Shown here piece by piece: positions 1-8,622 of a stretch of 64,000 nt of DNA. Position 1 is the stretch's first letter, and each line of letters begins with the position of its first letter. The notes below the pieces were generated by a model that made no database searches, had not been told where the DNA came from, and saw only the letters and a list, made by a program, of their open reading frames with translations. The translations under genes were made by a program, and so were the position numbers. Source of the DNA: Rhodovastum atsumiense (GTDB lineage Bacteria; Pseudomonadota; Alphaproteobacteria; Acetobacterales; Acetobacteraceae); contig NZ_OW485601.1 in the NCBI RefSeq assembly GCF_937425535.1, positions 5,439,501-5,503,500 of the forward strand, in the 5' to 3' direction.

Positions 1-951
1 TGTCTGAACCATGTACGTAATGTCTTTGATCTCGGCAGTAAATCCAAGCACCTCACGTGCCCGGGCAGGGTCGGCGAACAGAACCGCCGGATCGCCGGGG
101 CGACGAGGGGCAAGTCTGCGCGGAAGCGGCCGGCCAGTCACTCGCTCTACCGCCCTGATGATTTCCATCACCGACGTGGGTTGCCCTGTGCCTAGATTGA
201 GGCGGCAATTTTTGCCACCTTTGAGCAAGTATTGTACAGCCTGAATGTGGGCCCTGGCCAGATCATTGACATGGATGTAGTCACGAATGCACGTGCCATC
301 GGGCGTGTCGTAATCATCACCGAACACCTCAAGATGCGGGATCTGCCCGGTTACCGCCATGAATGCACGCGGGATCAGGTGGAATTCGGGGTCATGCCAC
401 TCGCCGATCTCACCGTCCGGATCACTGCCGCAAGCATTGAAATAGCGTAACGCCGCATACTGAAACCCATATGCACTGGCATAATCCTCAAGGATCTGCT
501 CAATCATCCACTTTGTGCGGCCATAGGGGTTGACGGGTGCCTGAGGCTCGGCTTCCCGAATAGGGCTGGTCTTCGGTTCCCCATAAGTGGCGCATGTACT
601 GGAAAACACCATGGTCCGCAGATCGGTCCGCCGCATGGCTTCCAGTAAAGAAAGCGTGCCACTAACGTTATTAGTGTAATATTTCCCTGGGTCACGGACG
701 GATTCACCGACATAGGCGAAAGCAGCGAAATGGATCACCGCGATCGGCCGGTACACGGCAAGGGCACGGTCAAGGGAATCGCCGTCGCCAATGTCACCGA
801 CGACGAGAGGTCCCCATCTGACGGCTTTTTCATGGCCGAGCGCCAAATTGTCGAACGCCACAGGAATATAATTGGCTTTTGCCAGGGCCTTGCAGGCGTG
901 ACTGCCAATATAGCCCGCACCCCCGGTTACCAGGACGTGGCGTCGTTCCAT
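1..951 (-). CDS. galE: UDP-sugar 4-epimerase, GalE/ExoB/UXE type (3' end beyond window)
   Basis: NAD-dependent short-chain epimerase that inverts C4 of a UDP-sugar in the cytoplasm. The 317 residues visible start at ATG 951 and run off the left edge; family members have about 330-340, so only the last 10-20 are missing. Seen: NAD-binding TGGAGYIGSH (residues 9-18), the SST triad segment (117-119) and the catalytic YGRTK (Tyr143, Lys147). The phrase YVGESVRDPGKYY is typical of ExoB-like alphaproteobacterial epimerases. It is the last gene of a same-strand group that begins with a UDP-xylose synthase. The substrate may therefore be UDP-xylose (giving UDP-arabinose) rather than UDP-glucose; sequence alone cannot separate these. 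Codon use is AT-richer than in the rest of the window. Confidence 0.9.
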   Translation of the reverse strand, partial: MERRHVLVTGGAGYIGSHACKALAKANYIPVAFDNLALGHEKAVRWGPLVVGDIGDGDSLDRALAVYRPIAVIHFAAFAYVGESVRDPGKYYTNNVSGTLSLLEAMRRTDLRTMVFSSTCATYGEPKTSPIREAEPQAPVNPYGRTKWMIEQILEDYASAYGFQYAALRYFNACGSDPDGEIGEWHDPEFHLIPRAFMAVTGQIPHLEVFGDDYDTPDGTCIRDYIHVNDLARAHIQAVQYLLKGGKNCRLNLGTGQPTSVMEIIRAVERVTGRPLPRRLAPRRPGDPAVLFADPARAREVLGFTAEIKDITYMVQT

Positions 952-1158
952 GTATTTTTCTCCGATGGAAATATTTCTGGTGGAATTGCTTAAAATAATA
1001 TCAGAATGACAAATTATCAGAGATTCAGCAAAATCTGATGTATCATATTCAATAGTGCAGCATCATAGATTTTGATGGAACCGGAATATTCCGGAGTGCT
1101 TCTGGTGAACTTCGGGGCGGGCCGCCTGGTTGCTCCGACCCGCCTCCGGCATCGATAA

Positions 1159-2349
1159 TTACGACGAAAGGTATTCCGTGACCTGAAGAATGCGCTGGTC
1201 CCATGCGTGCAGGGAATTCGTTCTTTTCAGTCCTTCCAATGCGATTTCTTCAAGTCTTCCGTGGTGCTCCGCGACAACGTCGGCAATATCATCGCCATTC
1301 TGTGCATAGCACAGGCAGGCTTCCGCATGGGGCAAAGCGGAAGTGGCGAAGCGATTGTGCTGGGTCAAGGAAACAGCTCCCGCCACCGCCGTATTGAACA
1401 CCCGATCGTGCACGCCGAAATCCCAATTGGGATCCACGTTGAGACCGAGGCGCGAACGTCGGAAGATCTCATGCTGATCTTCGTATTTTCGTGAGCCATG
1501 AATGACAAGACCGGGGATGTCACCGGCCAACTGATCCCATCCGGCGCCGAACGCATTGATCTTGTGACCGGAGAGCTTCCGGACAATCTGCAGGCGCCGG
1601 TAACGCTTGATCAAAGAATCTACGTCGACGCTGAGCTTCTGCCAACGCAGATCAAACAAAACATCCTCTGCCTTCAGATTGAACTCTTTCATCAGTTGCA
1701 GAGTCACGTTCCCGCTGGTCGGATTATTCAGAATCTCATTCACGACTGCTATCAGAGTTTCCAGAGAAACCATGCTGCTGTCGTAGCTGCGGAAGCTCTC
1801 TTCCACGGTCTCACGGATATGTTGGGCCGAGAGTTCCCTGCCGACATTGCCGAAAATGGAGATTTCCAGGTCACGCTCGGCCCAGGGGCGATCGCAGAGG
1901 TGAGGGGGCATCGCGCCGAACGGAAGGAACATTGTACTGACAGGCTTGCCGCGGCGCCGTGCCGCTTCACTCAACAGAGATTGATAATCCGCGTCGGGCA
2001 GCCCAAAAACCAATTTGTTTTCCGTTTCAAAAAGCAATTTTTGCATTAATGGAGAATTAATATAATAAATTGGGGCGTCCAGTAAATAAACAAAGTATTT
2101 TATTGGCAAGATGTCCCAAATCGGTGCGTTGTTGACATGCAAATTGAGCGCGGCGTGGGTTAGCGAAAAGCCGAAGGCGATTTGCCGGGAACGAAAAAGA
2201 TTCTGGAGATTTTCATGAAAATCCGGCGCAGACGCGCATATATGGATAACGTTAAAGCCATGTCTTGAAAGCGCCCAATCAATCATCTTCGCAAAATTCT
2301 GAGTAACATTTTCTCCGTGCATCCAGTAAAATAATGGAACAGTCTTCAT
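1159..2349 (-). CDS. glycosyltransferase, CgeB-like C-terminus
   Basis: A 396-residue protein with no signal peptide or membrane helix. The C-terminal third resembles GT1/CgeB-like glycosyltransferases: GLNVDPNWDFGVHDRVFN is followed by a small-residue stretch and an LTQ segment, which is the nucleotide-sugar binding end of a GT-B fold. The N-terminal half is poorly conserved and I recognise no domain in it. It lies between UDP-xylose synthase and a 4-epimerase on the same strand, so it may transfer the pentose that these make onto a polysaccharide or a protein. Acceptor and linkage cannot be read from the sequence. Base composition is near 50% GC, unlike the genes beyond 4.1 kb. The family call is moderately sure and the substrate is an inference. 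Confidence 0.65.
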   Translation of the reverse strand: MKTVPLFYWMHGENVTQNFAKMIDWALSRHGFNVIHICASAPDFHENLQNLFRSRQIAFGFSLTHAALNLHVNNAPIWDILPIKYFVYLLDAPIYYINSPLMQKLLFETENKLVFGLPDADYQSLLSEAARRRGKPVSTMFLPFGAMPPHLCDRPWAERDLEISIFGNVGRELSAQHIRETVEESFRSYDSSMVSLETLIAVVNEILNNPTSGNVTLQLMKEFNLKAEDVLFDLRWQKLSVDVDSLIKRYRRLQIVRKLSGHKINAFGAGWDQLAGDIPGLVIHGSRKYEDQHEIFRRSRLGLNVDPNWDFGVHDRVFNTAVAGAVSLTQHNRFATSALPHAEACLCYAQNGDDIADVVAEHHGRLEEIALEGLKRTNSLHAWDQRILQVTEYLSS

Positions 2350-2470
2350 ATCAATTACTTTCCTTTACAAAATACCAAAATGTAGCAATATAATTGCTGC
2401 ATTTTGCCTATGTGTATCACTTAAGGCTTGGTGCTTCTGTGTGCAAAAGCGAAAATTTCAAAAAATCGGA

Positions 2471-3547
2471 TTATGTGAATTCCGTTTCGCGTGATGGACG
2501 AGCTTGCAATGGAAATTTTGTTGAAATTCTTTCAGATCTGATGATATTGACCTGACGCCGCTTAGAGGGTTGTGCGGCCTTGACTGAACCTTTGCTGAGC
2601 AGGCAGTCGAAATATTCAATCGTGCGCATTAGCCCCTCTTTCAGCGGCACTGAGGGTTGCCAGTTCAGCACCCGACGGGCCTGGGTAATGTCAGGGCAAC
2701 GCTGCAACGGATCGTCTTGGGGGAGGGGGCAGGTAACGATGCGAGACCGTGACCCGGTCAGGGCGATCACCTGCTCAGCGAGGTCGCGCACCGTAACTTC
2801 ATGGGGGTTCCCAATATTTATTGGCCCGATCACCTCGTCTGGAGTTTCCATCATGCGCATCATGCCGCAGATCAGATCGTCAACGTAGCAGAAGGAGCGG
2901 GTCTGGCTGCCGTCCCCATAGAGGGTGATATCCTCTCCCTGCAATGCCTGCATGATGAAGTTGGAAATCACCCGGCCATCACCAGGCTGCATGCGCGGGC
3001 CGTAGGTGTTGAATATCCGCACGACTTTGATGCGCGTCTTGTGCTGGCGATGATAATCGAAAAACAGCGTTTCTGCACAACGCTTTCCCTCATCGTAACA
3101 GGCGCGCGGGCCAAGGGGATTCACGTTGCCCCGGTAACTTTCCGGCTGTGGATGCACCGACGGATCGCCGTAGACCTCGCTCGTTGAAGCCTGCAGTACT
3201 TTGGCGCGTGTGCGTTTGGCTAGGCCGAGCATGTTAATGGCCCCCACCACACTGGTCTTGATGGTTTGCACGGGATCAAATTGATAGTGAACTGGGGATG
3301 CTGGACATGCTAGATTAAATATTTCGTCGATTTCGACATATAGTGGAAATGTTACGTCATGGCGCATAACTTCAAAATTTTCATTCGATTGAAGGTGAGC
3401 GATATTTTTATGGCGACCTGTAAAATAATTATCAATACATAAAACTTCATTTCCACGACGAAGAAGGCTTTCGCACAAATGAGAGCCAAGAAAACCTGCC
3501 CCTCCGACTACCATAATTCGCTTATTGATTAAGTTTTGATTTATCAT
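2471..3547 (-). CDS. uxs: UDP-glucuronate decarboxylase (UDP-xylose synthase)
   Basis: Extended short-chain dehydrogenase of 358 residues that converts UDP-glucuronate to UDP-xylose through a 4-keto intermediate, using bound NAD. Seen: the Rossmann motif GGAGFLGSH near residue 16, the family signature [11 protein letters not shown], the TSEVYGDP segment, catalytic YDEGK, and FNTYGPRM followed by a [15 protein letters not shown] stretch. Together these separate UXS from RmlB and GalE. ATG 3547 is chosen over GTG 3550 because GGTGATG lies just upstream. The C-terminal 40 residues after the catalytic domain (Ser/Arg-rich) are not conserved in the family. It is the first gene of the sugar group read leftwards, and the AT-rich 3551-3600 stretch probably carries its promoter. 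Confidence 0.92.
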   Translation of the reverse strand: MINQNLINKRIMVVGGAGFLGSHLCESLLRRGNEVLCIDNYFTGRHKNIAHLQSNENFEVMRHDVTFPLYVEIDEIFNLACPASPVHYQFDPVQTIKTSVVGAINMLGLAKRTRAKVLQASTSEVYGDPSVHPQPESYRGNVNPLGPRACYDEGKRCAETLFFDYHRQHKTRIKVVRIFNTYGPRMQPGDGRVISNFIMQALQGEDITLYGDGSQTRSFCYVDDLICGMMRMMETPDEVIGPINIGNPHEVTVRDLAEQVIALTGSRSRIVTCPLPQDDPLQRCPDITQARRVLNWQPSVPLKEGLMRTIEYFDCLLSKGSVKAAQPSKRRQVNIIRSERISTKFPLQARPSRETEFT

Positions 3548-3550
3548 CAC

Positions 3551-3928
3551 ATCACCATATGTTATTAACAGTCTATAGATTATTTTATAAACATGTCGCT
3601 CAAAGGCGACGCAATAATGCTGTTACTCGGTAACAAAAACTTGAGCTTTGTCTGCATGGGCCTGCGGCATTCGCGCAGCCTGGCGGTTGATATGCCTTCT
3701 GTGGGCACGCGCCATAGATACGGACAGGGCAGACCGGTTGGACGGAACGGCTTCGCCGAGATGGGGCGGGTCAAGATGGAGCTGACGCGGCCGTGTCCCG
3801 GCTCGTGGTGTAGCAGCCGTGGGTGGATGGCCTGCCGTAGCCACCGTCCAGGGGCTGGCGGAAGCGGAGGCCCCCCTGTGTCAGGGGAGTTGGCGCGCGG
3901 ATGGGATGAGGCAACAGGGGGGCATGCG
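3551..3928. other. intergenic region, AT-rich then GC-rich
   Basis: The first 50 bases are very AT-rich and lie just upstream of the UDP-xylose synthase gene, so they are the probable promoter of the leftward sugar operon, although I cannot place a clear -35/-10 pair. From about 3680 the composition jumps to the high-GC level of the rest of the window. I see no intact gene, RNA or terminator here. The compositional edge lies close to the transposase remnant that follows. Confidence 0.5.
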
Positions 3929-4105
3929 GGCTGGACGCCGGCAGCGCGGCTGGAAGCCCGTACGGTGGTGCTGGACGAGACGATCCGCGGCATCTGGTGC
4001 CAGCAGCACGGGATCTACGTCGCCGGCCTGCCAGCCTGGAAGCGCGACGTCATCGCTGGGCCTGGTCAGCCGCGCGGGGCGCGGGCCGTGGAGTCCGTAA
4101 CCTGA
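3929..4105 (+). pseudogene. remnant of an IS3-type OrfA transposase
   Basis: About 58 codons read GWTPAARLEARTVVLDETIR, then GIWCQQHGIY and LPAWKRDVIAG. This matches the helix-turn-helix start of IS3-family OrfA proteins (pattern W-(S/T)-P-(A)-K-L-x-A-V, D/E-A, W-C-x-x-x-G-I-Y, L-x-x-W-(K/R)-x-x-V-I-A-G). The expected continuation (a basic, coiled RRxIKxLExxL segment) is missing and the frame ends after about 15 unrelated residues. No OrfB, terminal inverted repeats or target duplication are visible. I read it as a decayed insertion sequence at the edge of the AT-rich sugar block. The match is short, so this is tentative. Confidence 0.4.
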
Positions 4106-4123
4106 CCGGGTCCGACCCGCGCT

Positions 4124-4669
4124 TCAGCGCGCCGCAGCCGGAGCCTCGCCGGCGGCCGGCCCCTCGGCGCCGGGAAGCACGGTCACGGTGATCCGCCGCG
4201 ACATCACCGGCGGGGAATGCGGCACATGGTCGCCGTCGCCCATGAGCAGTTGCAGCGTATGCCGGCCCGGCGGCAGTTCCAGCATTGTCTCGGTCTGGCC
4301 CAGGCCGAAATGCAGGTGGTTGCGGTCGTTCGGGATCGGCTCGTCCAAAGACGGCAAAGGCGTGTCGATCAGCAGGTGGTGGTGGCCGGTATTCGGGACA
4401 TCGGTGCCGGCGGGGGCCACGCCGAAGTCGCGGGTGCCGAACCACACCTTGAATCGGCGGCCGCGGATCACCTGCCCGTCATTCGGCCAGCCGATATAGA
4501 CATAGGCCCCTGCCGGCGCCGGGGTCCGCGGACGCATGTCGGCTGGCGCGGTGGCGTGGTCGTGCTCCGGCGCGGACGTCTGCGCCCCGGCCCCCGCGAC
4601 GGCCAGCCCGCCCGCCAGGGCCAGGATGGCGCCCCAGGCCCCGCGCCGTGCCGTCCGCGCGCGGATCAT
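4124..4669 (-). CDS. periplasmic DUF4399 protein, paralogue 1
   Basis: A 181-residue exported protein of unknown function. An N-terminal signal peptide ends near an AGAQT site and is followed by a linker rich in His, Ala and Pro. The DUF4399 domain covers about residues 50-165, with the family core VYIGWPNDG, NTGHHHLLID, IPNDRNHLHFG, and LPPGRHTLQL then DHVPHSPPV. The many conserved histidines suggest a metal or ligand site, which is inference. Its ATG overlaps the stop of the paralogue just upstream by four bases (ATGA), so the two are translationally coupled. The C-terminal 20 residues are Ala/Gly/Pro-rich and absent from the paralogue. Confidence 0.85.
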   Translation of the reverse strand: MIRARTARRGAWGAILALAGGLAVAGAGAQTSAPEHDHATAPADMRPRTPAPAGAYVYIGWPNDGQVIRGRRFKVWFGTRDFGVAPAGTDVPNTGHHHLLIDTPLPSLDEPIPNDRNHLHFGLGQTETMLELPPGRHTLQLLMGDGDHVPHSPPVMSRRITVTVLPGAEGPAAGEAPAAAR

Positions 4670-5097
4670 GGCACCACCGTCACGGTGATCTTCTTCGAAA
4701 ACAGCGGGGGATTGTGCGGCACGTGGTTGGTATCACCGAGCAGCAATTGCAGCGTATGCCGGCCGGGCGGCAGTTCCAAGCGCACCTCGGTCTGGCCGAG
4801 GCCGAAATGCAAATGGTGGCGGTCGTTGGGGATTTCCTCGCCGAGTGGCGGCAGGTCGGTGTCGATCAGCAGGTGGTGGTGGCCGGTATAGGGTTTGTCG
4901 ACGCCGGCCGGGGCGATCCCGGCTTCGCTGAGTCCCATGCGCACCCAGAACTTTCCGCCGCTGATCACCTGGCCATCGCCTGGCCAGAGGATGTAGACGC
5001 GCGCGTTCTCCGGCATCGGCCTGGTCTCGGCGGCGCCGGCGAGGGATGCGGCCAGGACCGTGGCCATGGCGACGCCCGCGCAACAATACCTGGACAT
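4666..5097 (-). CDS. periplasmic DUF4399 protein, paralogue 2
   Basis: A 143-residue exported protein with a signal peptide ending near LAGAAE and a DUF4399 domain over most of the remainder (VYILWPGDGQ, YTGHHHLLID, IPNDRHHLHFG, LPPGRHTLQLL, HVPHNPP). It is very similar to the neighbouring gene, so the pair is a tandem duplication. ATG 5097 is preferred over ATG 5103 because the GGGGGA motif then sits six bases upstream. The function of the family is unknown. As the first gene of the pair it probably carries the promoter, in the 5098-5331 gap shared with the divergent gene. Confidence 0.85.
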   Translation of the reverse strand: MSRYCCAGVAMATVLAASLAGAAETRPMPENARVYILWPGDGQVISGGKFWVRMGLSEAGIAPAGVDKPYTGHHHLLIDTDLPPLGEEIPNDRHHLHFGLGQTEVRLELPPGRHTLQLLLGDTNHVPHNPPLFSKKITVTVVP

Positions 5098-5331
5098 GTT
5101 CATTCCCCCGCGACGAGCAGTGCGGCCAATCTGATTCCCTCGAAAGATGAAGGTGCCGCGAGCGTCTTTTGCCGGGGATCACAGGGCGGCCTTGCCTCCG
5201 CCGCAATCGGAAACATGGAATCCGGCGGACGCGATCCCCACGAATTGATCCCTCTTTTTGTGATCCGCCCCACAGTGGGCGGCAACGGCGGCGCGTCGAT
5301 TGGGTCGCATCAGCCAAAAGGGTGTCGTGCC

Positions 5332-6081
5332 ATGCCCCTGTTGCTTTCCCGCCTGCCCGGGCTGTTGCGCCGGTGCATCCTGGCCATCCTGGTACTCGGC
5401 AGTGCTCCGGCCCTGGCGGCCGATGCGGTGCTGCTTGCCTCCACCGCGCCCGGCTACCTGCCAGGCATGGCGATCGCCGCCGCCGACCGGCTGGCGCTGC
5501 CCGAGGGCGCGAGCGTCACCCTGTTGTTCCGGTCAGGCCAGATGCTGCGCCTGCGCGGCCCGTTCGAAGGGGCGCTGGAGCAGGTGCAGCCGCAGGTTGG
5601 CAAGGCGTCGGTGCCGGCGCTGGCGCAACTGTTCCGGCTGCGGGGCGTGGATGCCTCGGTCATCGGTGGCACCCGCGCCACCGGCGGCGTGGACATGGCG
5701 ACGCCGCCGCAGGACGTGGCGGTCGATCCGCAGCGTCCGGCCGTCTATTGCCTGGGTCCCTCCGATGCTGTCTGGATCCGCCGCCCCGTGCCGGAAGGGG
5801 CGAGCTATGTGCTCCGCCGGCATGTGGGGGGGCGGAGGCTGGTTTTTCCCGCCGGCGCGGACCGGATCGAATGGCCGGCCGACCTGCCGATCGAGGATGG
5901 CGACCGCTTCGAACTGCTGGTCGATGGCGCGGTGCGGGTCAGCTTCAGCTTCCGCATGCTGCCGCCGCGCCATGGCTCGGTTGCCGCCTGGGTCGCCGCC
6001 GGGGTTCTGGCGGGATGCCACGAGCAATTCGATGCCGCCCTGCGCCGCCTCGCCCGCGAGGCGGTGCCGCAGGCGGAATAA
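5332..6081 (+). CDS. exported protein of unknown function
   Basis: A 249-residue protein with a clear Sec signal peptide (cleavage near ALAADA, residue 30). The segment after it (ALPEGASVTLLFRSGQMLRL then RGPFEG) looks like the beta-rich core of FecR-type or Ig-like periplasmic domains, where a short opening strand is followed by a ligand or gene-readout strand. This resemblance is loose and I give no function. No lipobox and no further membrane segment are seen. It is divergent from the DUF4399 pair and convergent with the CBS membrane protein that follows after 19 bases. Confidence 0.6.
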   Translation: MPLLLSRLPGLLRRCILAILVLGSAPALAADAVLLASTAPGYLPGMAIAAADRLALPEGASVTLLFRSGQMLRLRGPFEGALEQVQPQVGKASVPALAQLFRLRGVDASVIGGTRATGGVDMATPPQDVAVDPQRPAVYCLGPSDAVWIRRPVPEGASYVLRRHVGGRRLVFPAGADRIEWPADLPIEDGDRFELLVDGAVRVSFSFRMLPPRHGSVAAWVAAGVLAGCHEQFDAALRRLAREAVPQAE

Positions 6082-6100
6082 GGCGGCACCACGGCCCGGT

Positions 6101-7399
6101 CTATCCTTCCGCCAGCGGCTCGCGGCTCGCGCGCACCCGCGCCACCCGTCGCCCGTCCATCTCCGTCACCTCGAACAGCCAGCCGGCGAAGACGATGCGG
6201 TCGCCCTGGCGCGGCACCCGCCGCAGCAAGGCCAGCAACAGCCCGGCGATGGTGTGGTAGCTGCCCGCCGCCGGCAGGTCCGGCAGCATCAGCCGCTCCT
6301 TCGCCTCGTCCACCGGCATCATCCCGTCCAGCAGGTACGTTCCCTCGACCGCCTCGATGCCCTCGCCACCACCCGGGGCGGCGTCGTTGGCGTCGCCGAT
6401 GATCGCTTCCAGCACGTCGGCCGCGGTCACCACGCCTTCGAAGCTGCCGTACTCGTCCAGCACCAGCGCCAGCCCCAGCGGATCGGATTTCAACCGTTCC
6501 AGCGCATCCAGCGCCGTCACCGTGTCGGGCATCACGATGGGCTGGCGCAGCGCCGCCCCGATCGACACTTCCTTGCCGTCCAGCACGCCATCCAGGATGT
6601 CCTTGGCCTGCACCACGCCGACGACGTTGTCGACGCTGCCGTCGCAGACCACGAAGCGGCTGTGCGGGGCCGATTTCAGCGTGGCCGCGATGTCGCGCGC
6701 CGGGTCGGTGCGGTCGATCCAGGCGATCTCGGTGCGCGGCGTCATGATCGCGCGCACCGGTTTGTCGGCCAGCCGCAGCACCCGCTCGATCATGTCGCGT
6801 TCCTCGCTTTCCAGCACACCGGTCTTCTCGCCTTCCACCAGCAACGCCTTCAGCTCCTCCTCGGTGACCGGCGGCGGCAGGTCCCGGTGCGCGCCGAAGA
6901 TGCGCAGCACCAGCGCCGAGGACTTGCCGAGCACCCAGACGAACGGGCGCGAGACCCGGGTGAGCCAGACGAGCGGGCCGGCAACCACCGCGGCGGTGCG
7001 CTCCGGGGACCGCAACGCCAGTTGCTTGGGCACCAGCTCGCCGATCACCAGTGTCAGGTAAGTGATCGCGATCACAACCACCGCGAGTGACAGGCTGGAG
7101 GCGAAGGGCCGCAGCCAGGTCACCTCTTCCAGCGCCGGACGGACGAAATCGGCGACGCGGGCGCCGCCGAACACGCCGGAGAGGATGGCGACCACCGTGA
7201 TGCCAACCTGCACCGTGGGCAGGAAACGCTGGGGATCCTCGGAAAGCTCCAGGGCCAGTGCAGCGCCGGCGACACCCTTGCGTTCAAGCACGGCGAGTCG
7301 GGCGCGGTTGGCGCTGACCAGGGCGAGTTCGCTCAGTGCGAACAGCCCGTTCAGCACGATGAGCAACAAAATGATGACCGAGTCGAGGACTGCTTCCAT
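6101..7399 (-). CDS. CNNM/CorC-type membrane protein (DUF21, CBS pair, CorC_HlyC)
   Basis: A 432-residue inner-membrane protein. The N-terminal DUF21 domain (about 1-190) has the expected membrane segments (LDSVIILLLIVLNGLFALSE then GITVVAILSGV). Two CBS repeats follow (about 205-335; RAIMTPRTEIAWID opens the first), then a C-terminal CorC_HlyC domain (about 345-425) ending in VTEMDGRRVARV. Proteins of this build are linked to Mg2+/Co2+ export or tolerance, although they are often named hemolysin-like. It stands alone, convergent with the secreted protein on its left. Length and domain order are normal for the family. Confidence 0.88.
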   Translation of the reverse strand: MEAVLDSVIILLLIVLNGLFALSELALVSANRARLAVLERKGVAGAALALELSEDPQRFLPTVQVGITVVAILSGVFGGARVADFVRPALEEVTWLRPFASSLSLAVVVIAITYLTLVIGELVPKQLALRSPERTAAVVAGPLVWLTRVSRPFVWVLGKSSALVLRIFGAHRDLPPPVTEEELKALLVEGEKTGVLESEERDMIERVLRLADKPVRAIMTPRTEIAWIDRTDPARDIAATLKSAPHSRFVVCDGSVDNVVGVVQAKDILDGVLDGKEVSIGAALRQPIVMPDTVTALDALERLKSDPLGLALVLDEYGSFEGVVTAADVLEAIIGDANDAAPGGGEGIEAVEGTYLLDGMMPVDEAKERLMLPDLPAAGSYHTIAGLLLALLRRVPRQGDRIVFAGWLFEVTEMDGRRVARVRASREPLAEG

Positions 7400-7589
7400 G
7401 ACATTCCACCATACAACGCAAGGCGAATCCCGGCACCGGGCCAGGTCGCCGGTGCGAGCGCTGCAGGGGGAGTGATCAATTTTTAAGATGACTCTCGATT
7501 TTCTGGGCTGTTTATGATTGGTTAACTAATCCATTTTGGCAACACCGGGGGTTGTTCCCCGGCGGTGCCGTACCCGGCAGGAGCCCCGC

Positions 7590-7913
7590 ATGGATCGGCC
7601 ATCCGCTGTTGTCATTCCCTTCCCCCGGCCGGCCGAGCCCGCCGCCGCGCCATCCCCGGCAACGCCGGACCCGCAGCAGCGGCTGCAGGCGGCGCTGGTG
7701 GCGCTGCAGGACGCGCTCGGGGCGCAGCGTGAAGCCATCGCCGGCTGGCGCAAGGCGCTCGGCGACCTGCAGGGCAGTGTACACGGCCTCGGCAGTTCAC
7801 TGAATTCCTACCAGGAGCGGCTCGGCACGCTCGGCACGCAGGTCACGGCGCTGAACACGCAGGCCCGCCGCCTCGAAGCCTGGGCGGACGGCGTCATCTC
7901 CCAGTCCCGCTAG
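7590..7913 (+). CDS. small coiled-coil protein, unknown
   Basis: A 107-residue soluble protein. The Pro/Ala-rich start (residues 1-30) contains VIPFPRP, and the rest is a long heptad-like helix (LQAALVALQDALGAQREAIA and GSSLNSYQERLGTLGTQ) typical of a coiled coil. It has no signal peptide, cysteine or known motif. ATG 7590 is chosen because GGCAGGAG lies just upstream; longer readings begin in non-coding sequence. It stands 49 bases before the aldolase gene on the same strand but has no clear link with it. A granule- or cell-envelope-associated helper protein is possible but not shown. Confidence 0.6.
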   Translation: MDRPSAVVIPFPRPAEPAAAPSPATPDPQQRLQAALVALQDALGAQREAIAGWRKALGDLQGSVHGLGSSLNSYQERLGTLGTQVTALNTQARRLEAWADGVISQSR

Positions 7914-7962
7914 TTTTCGCACCCCCACCTCCCGTGCCACTGTACGGGATGGAGGGGAATTC

Positions 7963-8598
7963 ATGACCGAAACAAACAGCGATGTGCCCGGTCTGCTCGC
8001 GTCCTTGCGGGCCGCCCGGGTGGTCCCGGTGGTCCGCACCCGCAATTCCGCCCATGCCGCGACTGCGGTGCAATGGCTGCGCGAGGCCGGGCTCACGGTG
8101 TTCGAGATCACCATGACCATTCCCGACGCGCCGGCGCTGATCCGCGAGCTGGCCGCGGAGCCGGGAGTGCTGGTGGGGGCCGGCACGGTGCCGGATGCCC
8201 GCACCGCGGAGCTCTGCCTTGCCGCCGGGGCCCGTTTCATTGTCGCGCCCTGGGTCGATCCCGCCCTGGCCGCCCCCTGCCGGGCGGCGCGGGCCGCCCT
8301 GCTGCTCGGCGCGGTGACGCCGACCGAGGTGCGCGCGGCCCTGGCCGCAGGGGCGGATGCGGTCAAGATCTTCCCGGCCGCCTCCGCTGGCGGCCCCGGC
8401 CATCTCAAGGCGCTGGTCAGTGTGTTTCCACATGTTACTTTCTGCCCGACCGGCGGTGTCGATTCGGGCAATGTCGCGGCCTATATTGCCGCGGGTGCCG
8501 CCTTCGTCGGCATGGGCGGCAACCTGGTCGACGAGGCGCGCATCGCGGCCGGCGACAAGGCGACGATTCAGGCGGCCGCGCGGGCCATCCTGCCATGA
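7963..8598 (+). CDS. KDPG/KHG aldolase family protein
   Basis: A 211-residue class I aldolase that would cleave 2-keto-3-deoxy-6-phosphogluconate (or the galactonate analogue) to pyruvate and glyceraldehyde-3-phosphate. Seen: the catalytic Glu48 in TVFEITM, the phosphate/pyruvate Arg25 in PVVRT and Schiff-base Lys135 in DAVKIFPA, with GAGTV and PTGGV loops of the TIM barrel. GGAGGGGAA before ATG 7963 is a good ribosome binding site. The gene is 21-25 kb from the kdgK/kdgT/kduI/kduD unit, for which it could supply the last step. Gluconate (Entner-Doudoroff) or galactonate use is equally possible from the sequence. Confidence 0.87.
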   Translation: MTETNSDVPGLLASLRAARVVPVVRTRNSAHAATAVQWLREAGLTVFEITMTIPDAPALIRELAAEPGVLVGAGTVPDARTAELCLAAGARFIVAPWVDPALAAPCRAARAALLLGAVTPTEVRAALAAGADAVKIFPAASAGGPGHLKALVSVFPHVTFCPTGGVDSGNVAAYIAAGAAFVGMGGNLVDEARIAAGDKATIQAAARAILP

Positions 8599-8622
8599 AG
8601 GGCAAGCTGCGGGGCTGATCCG

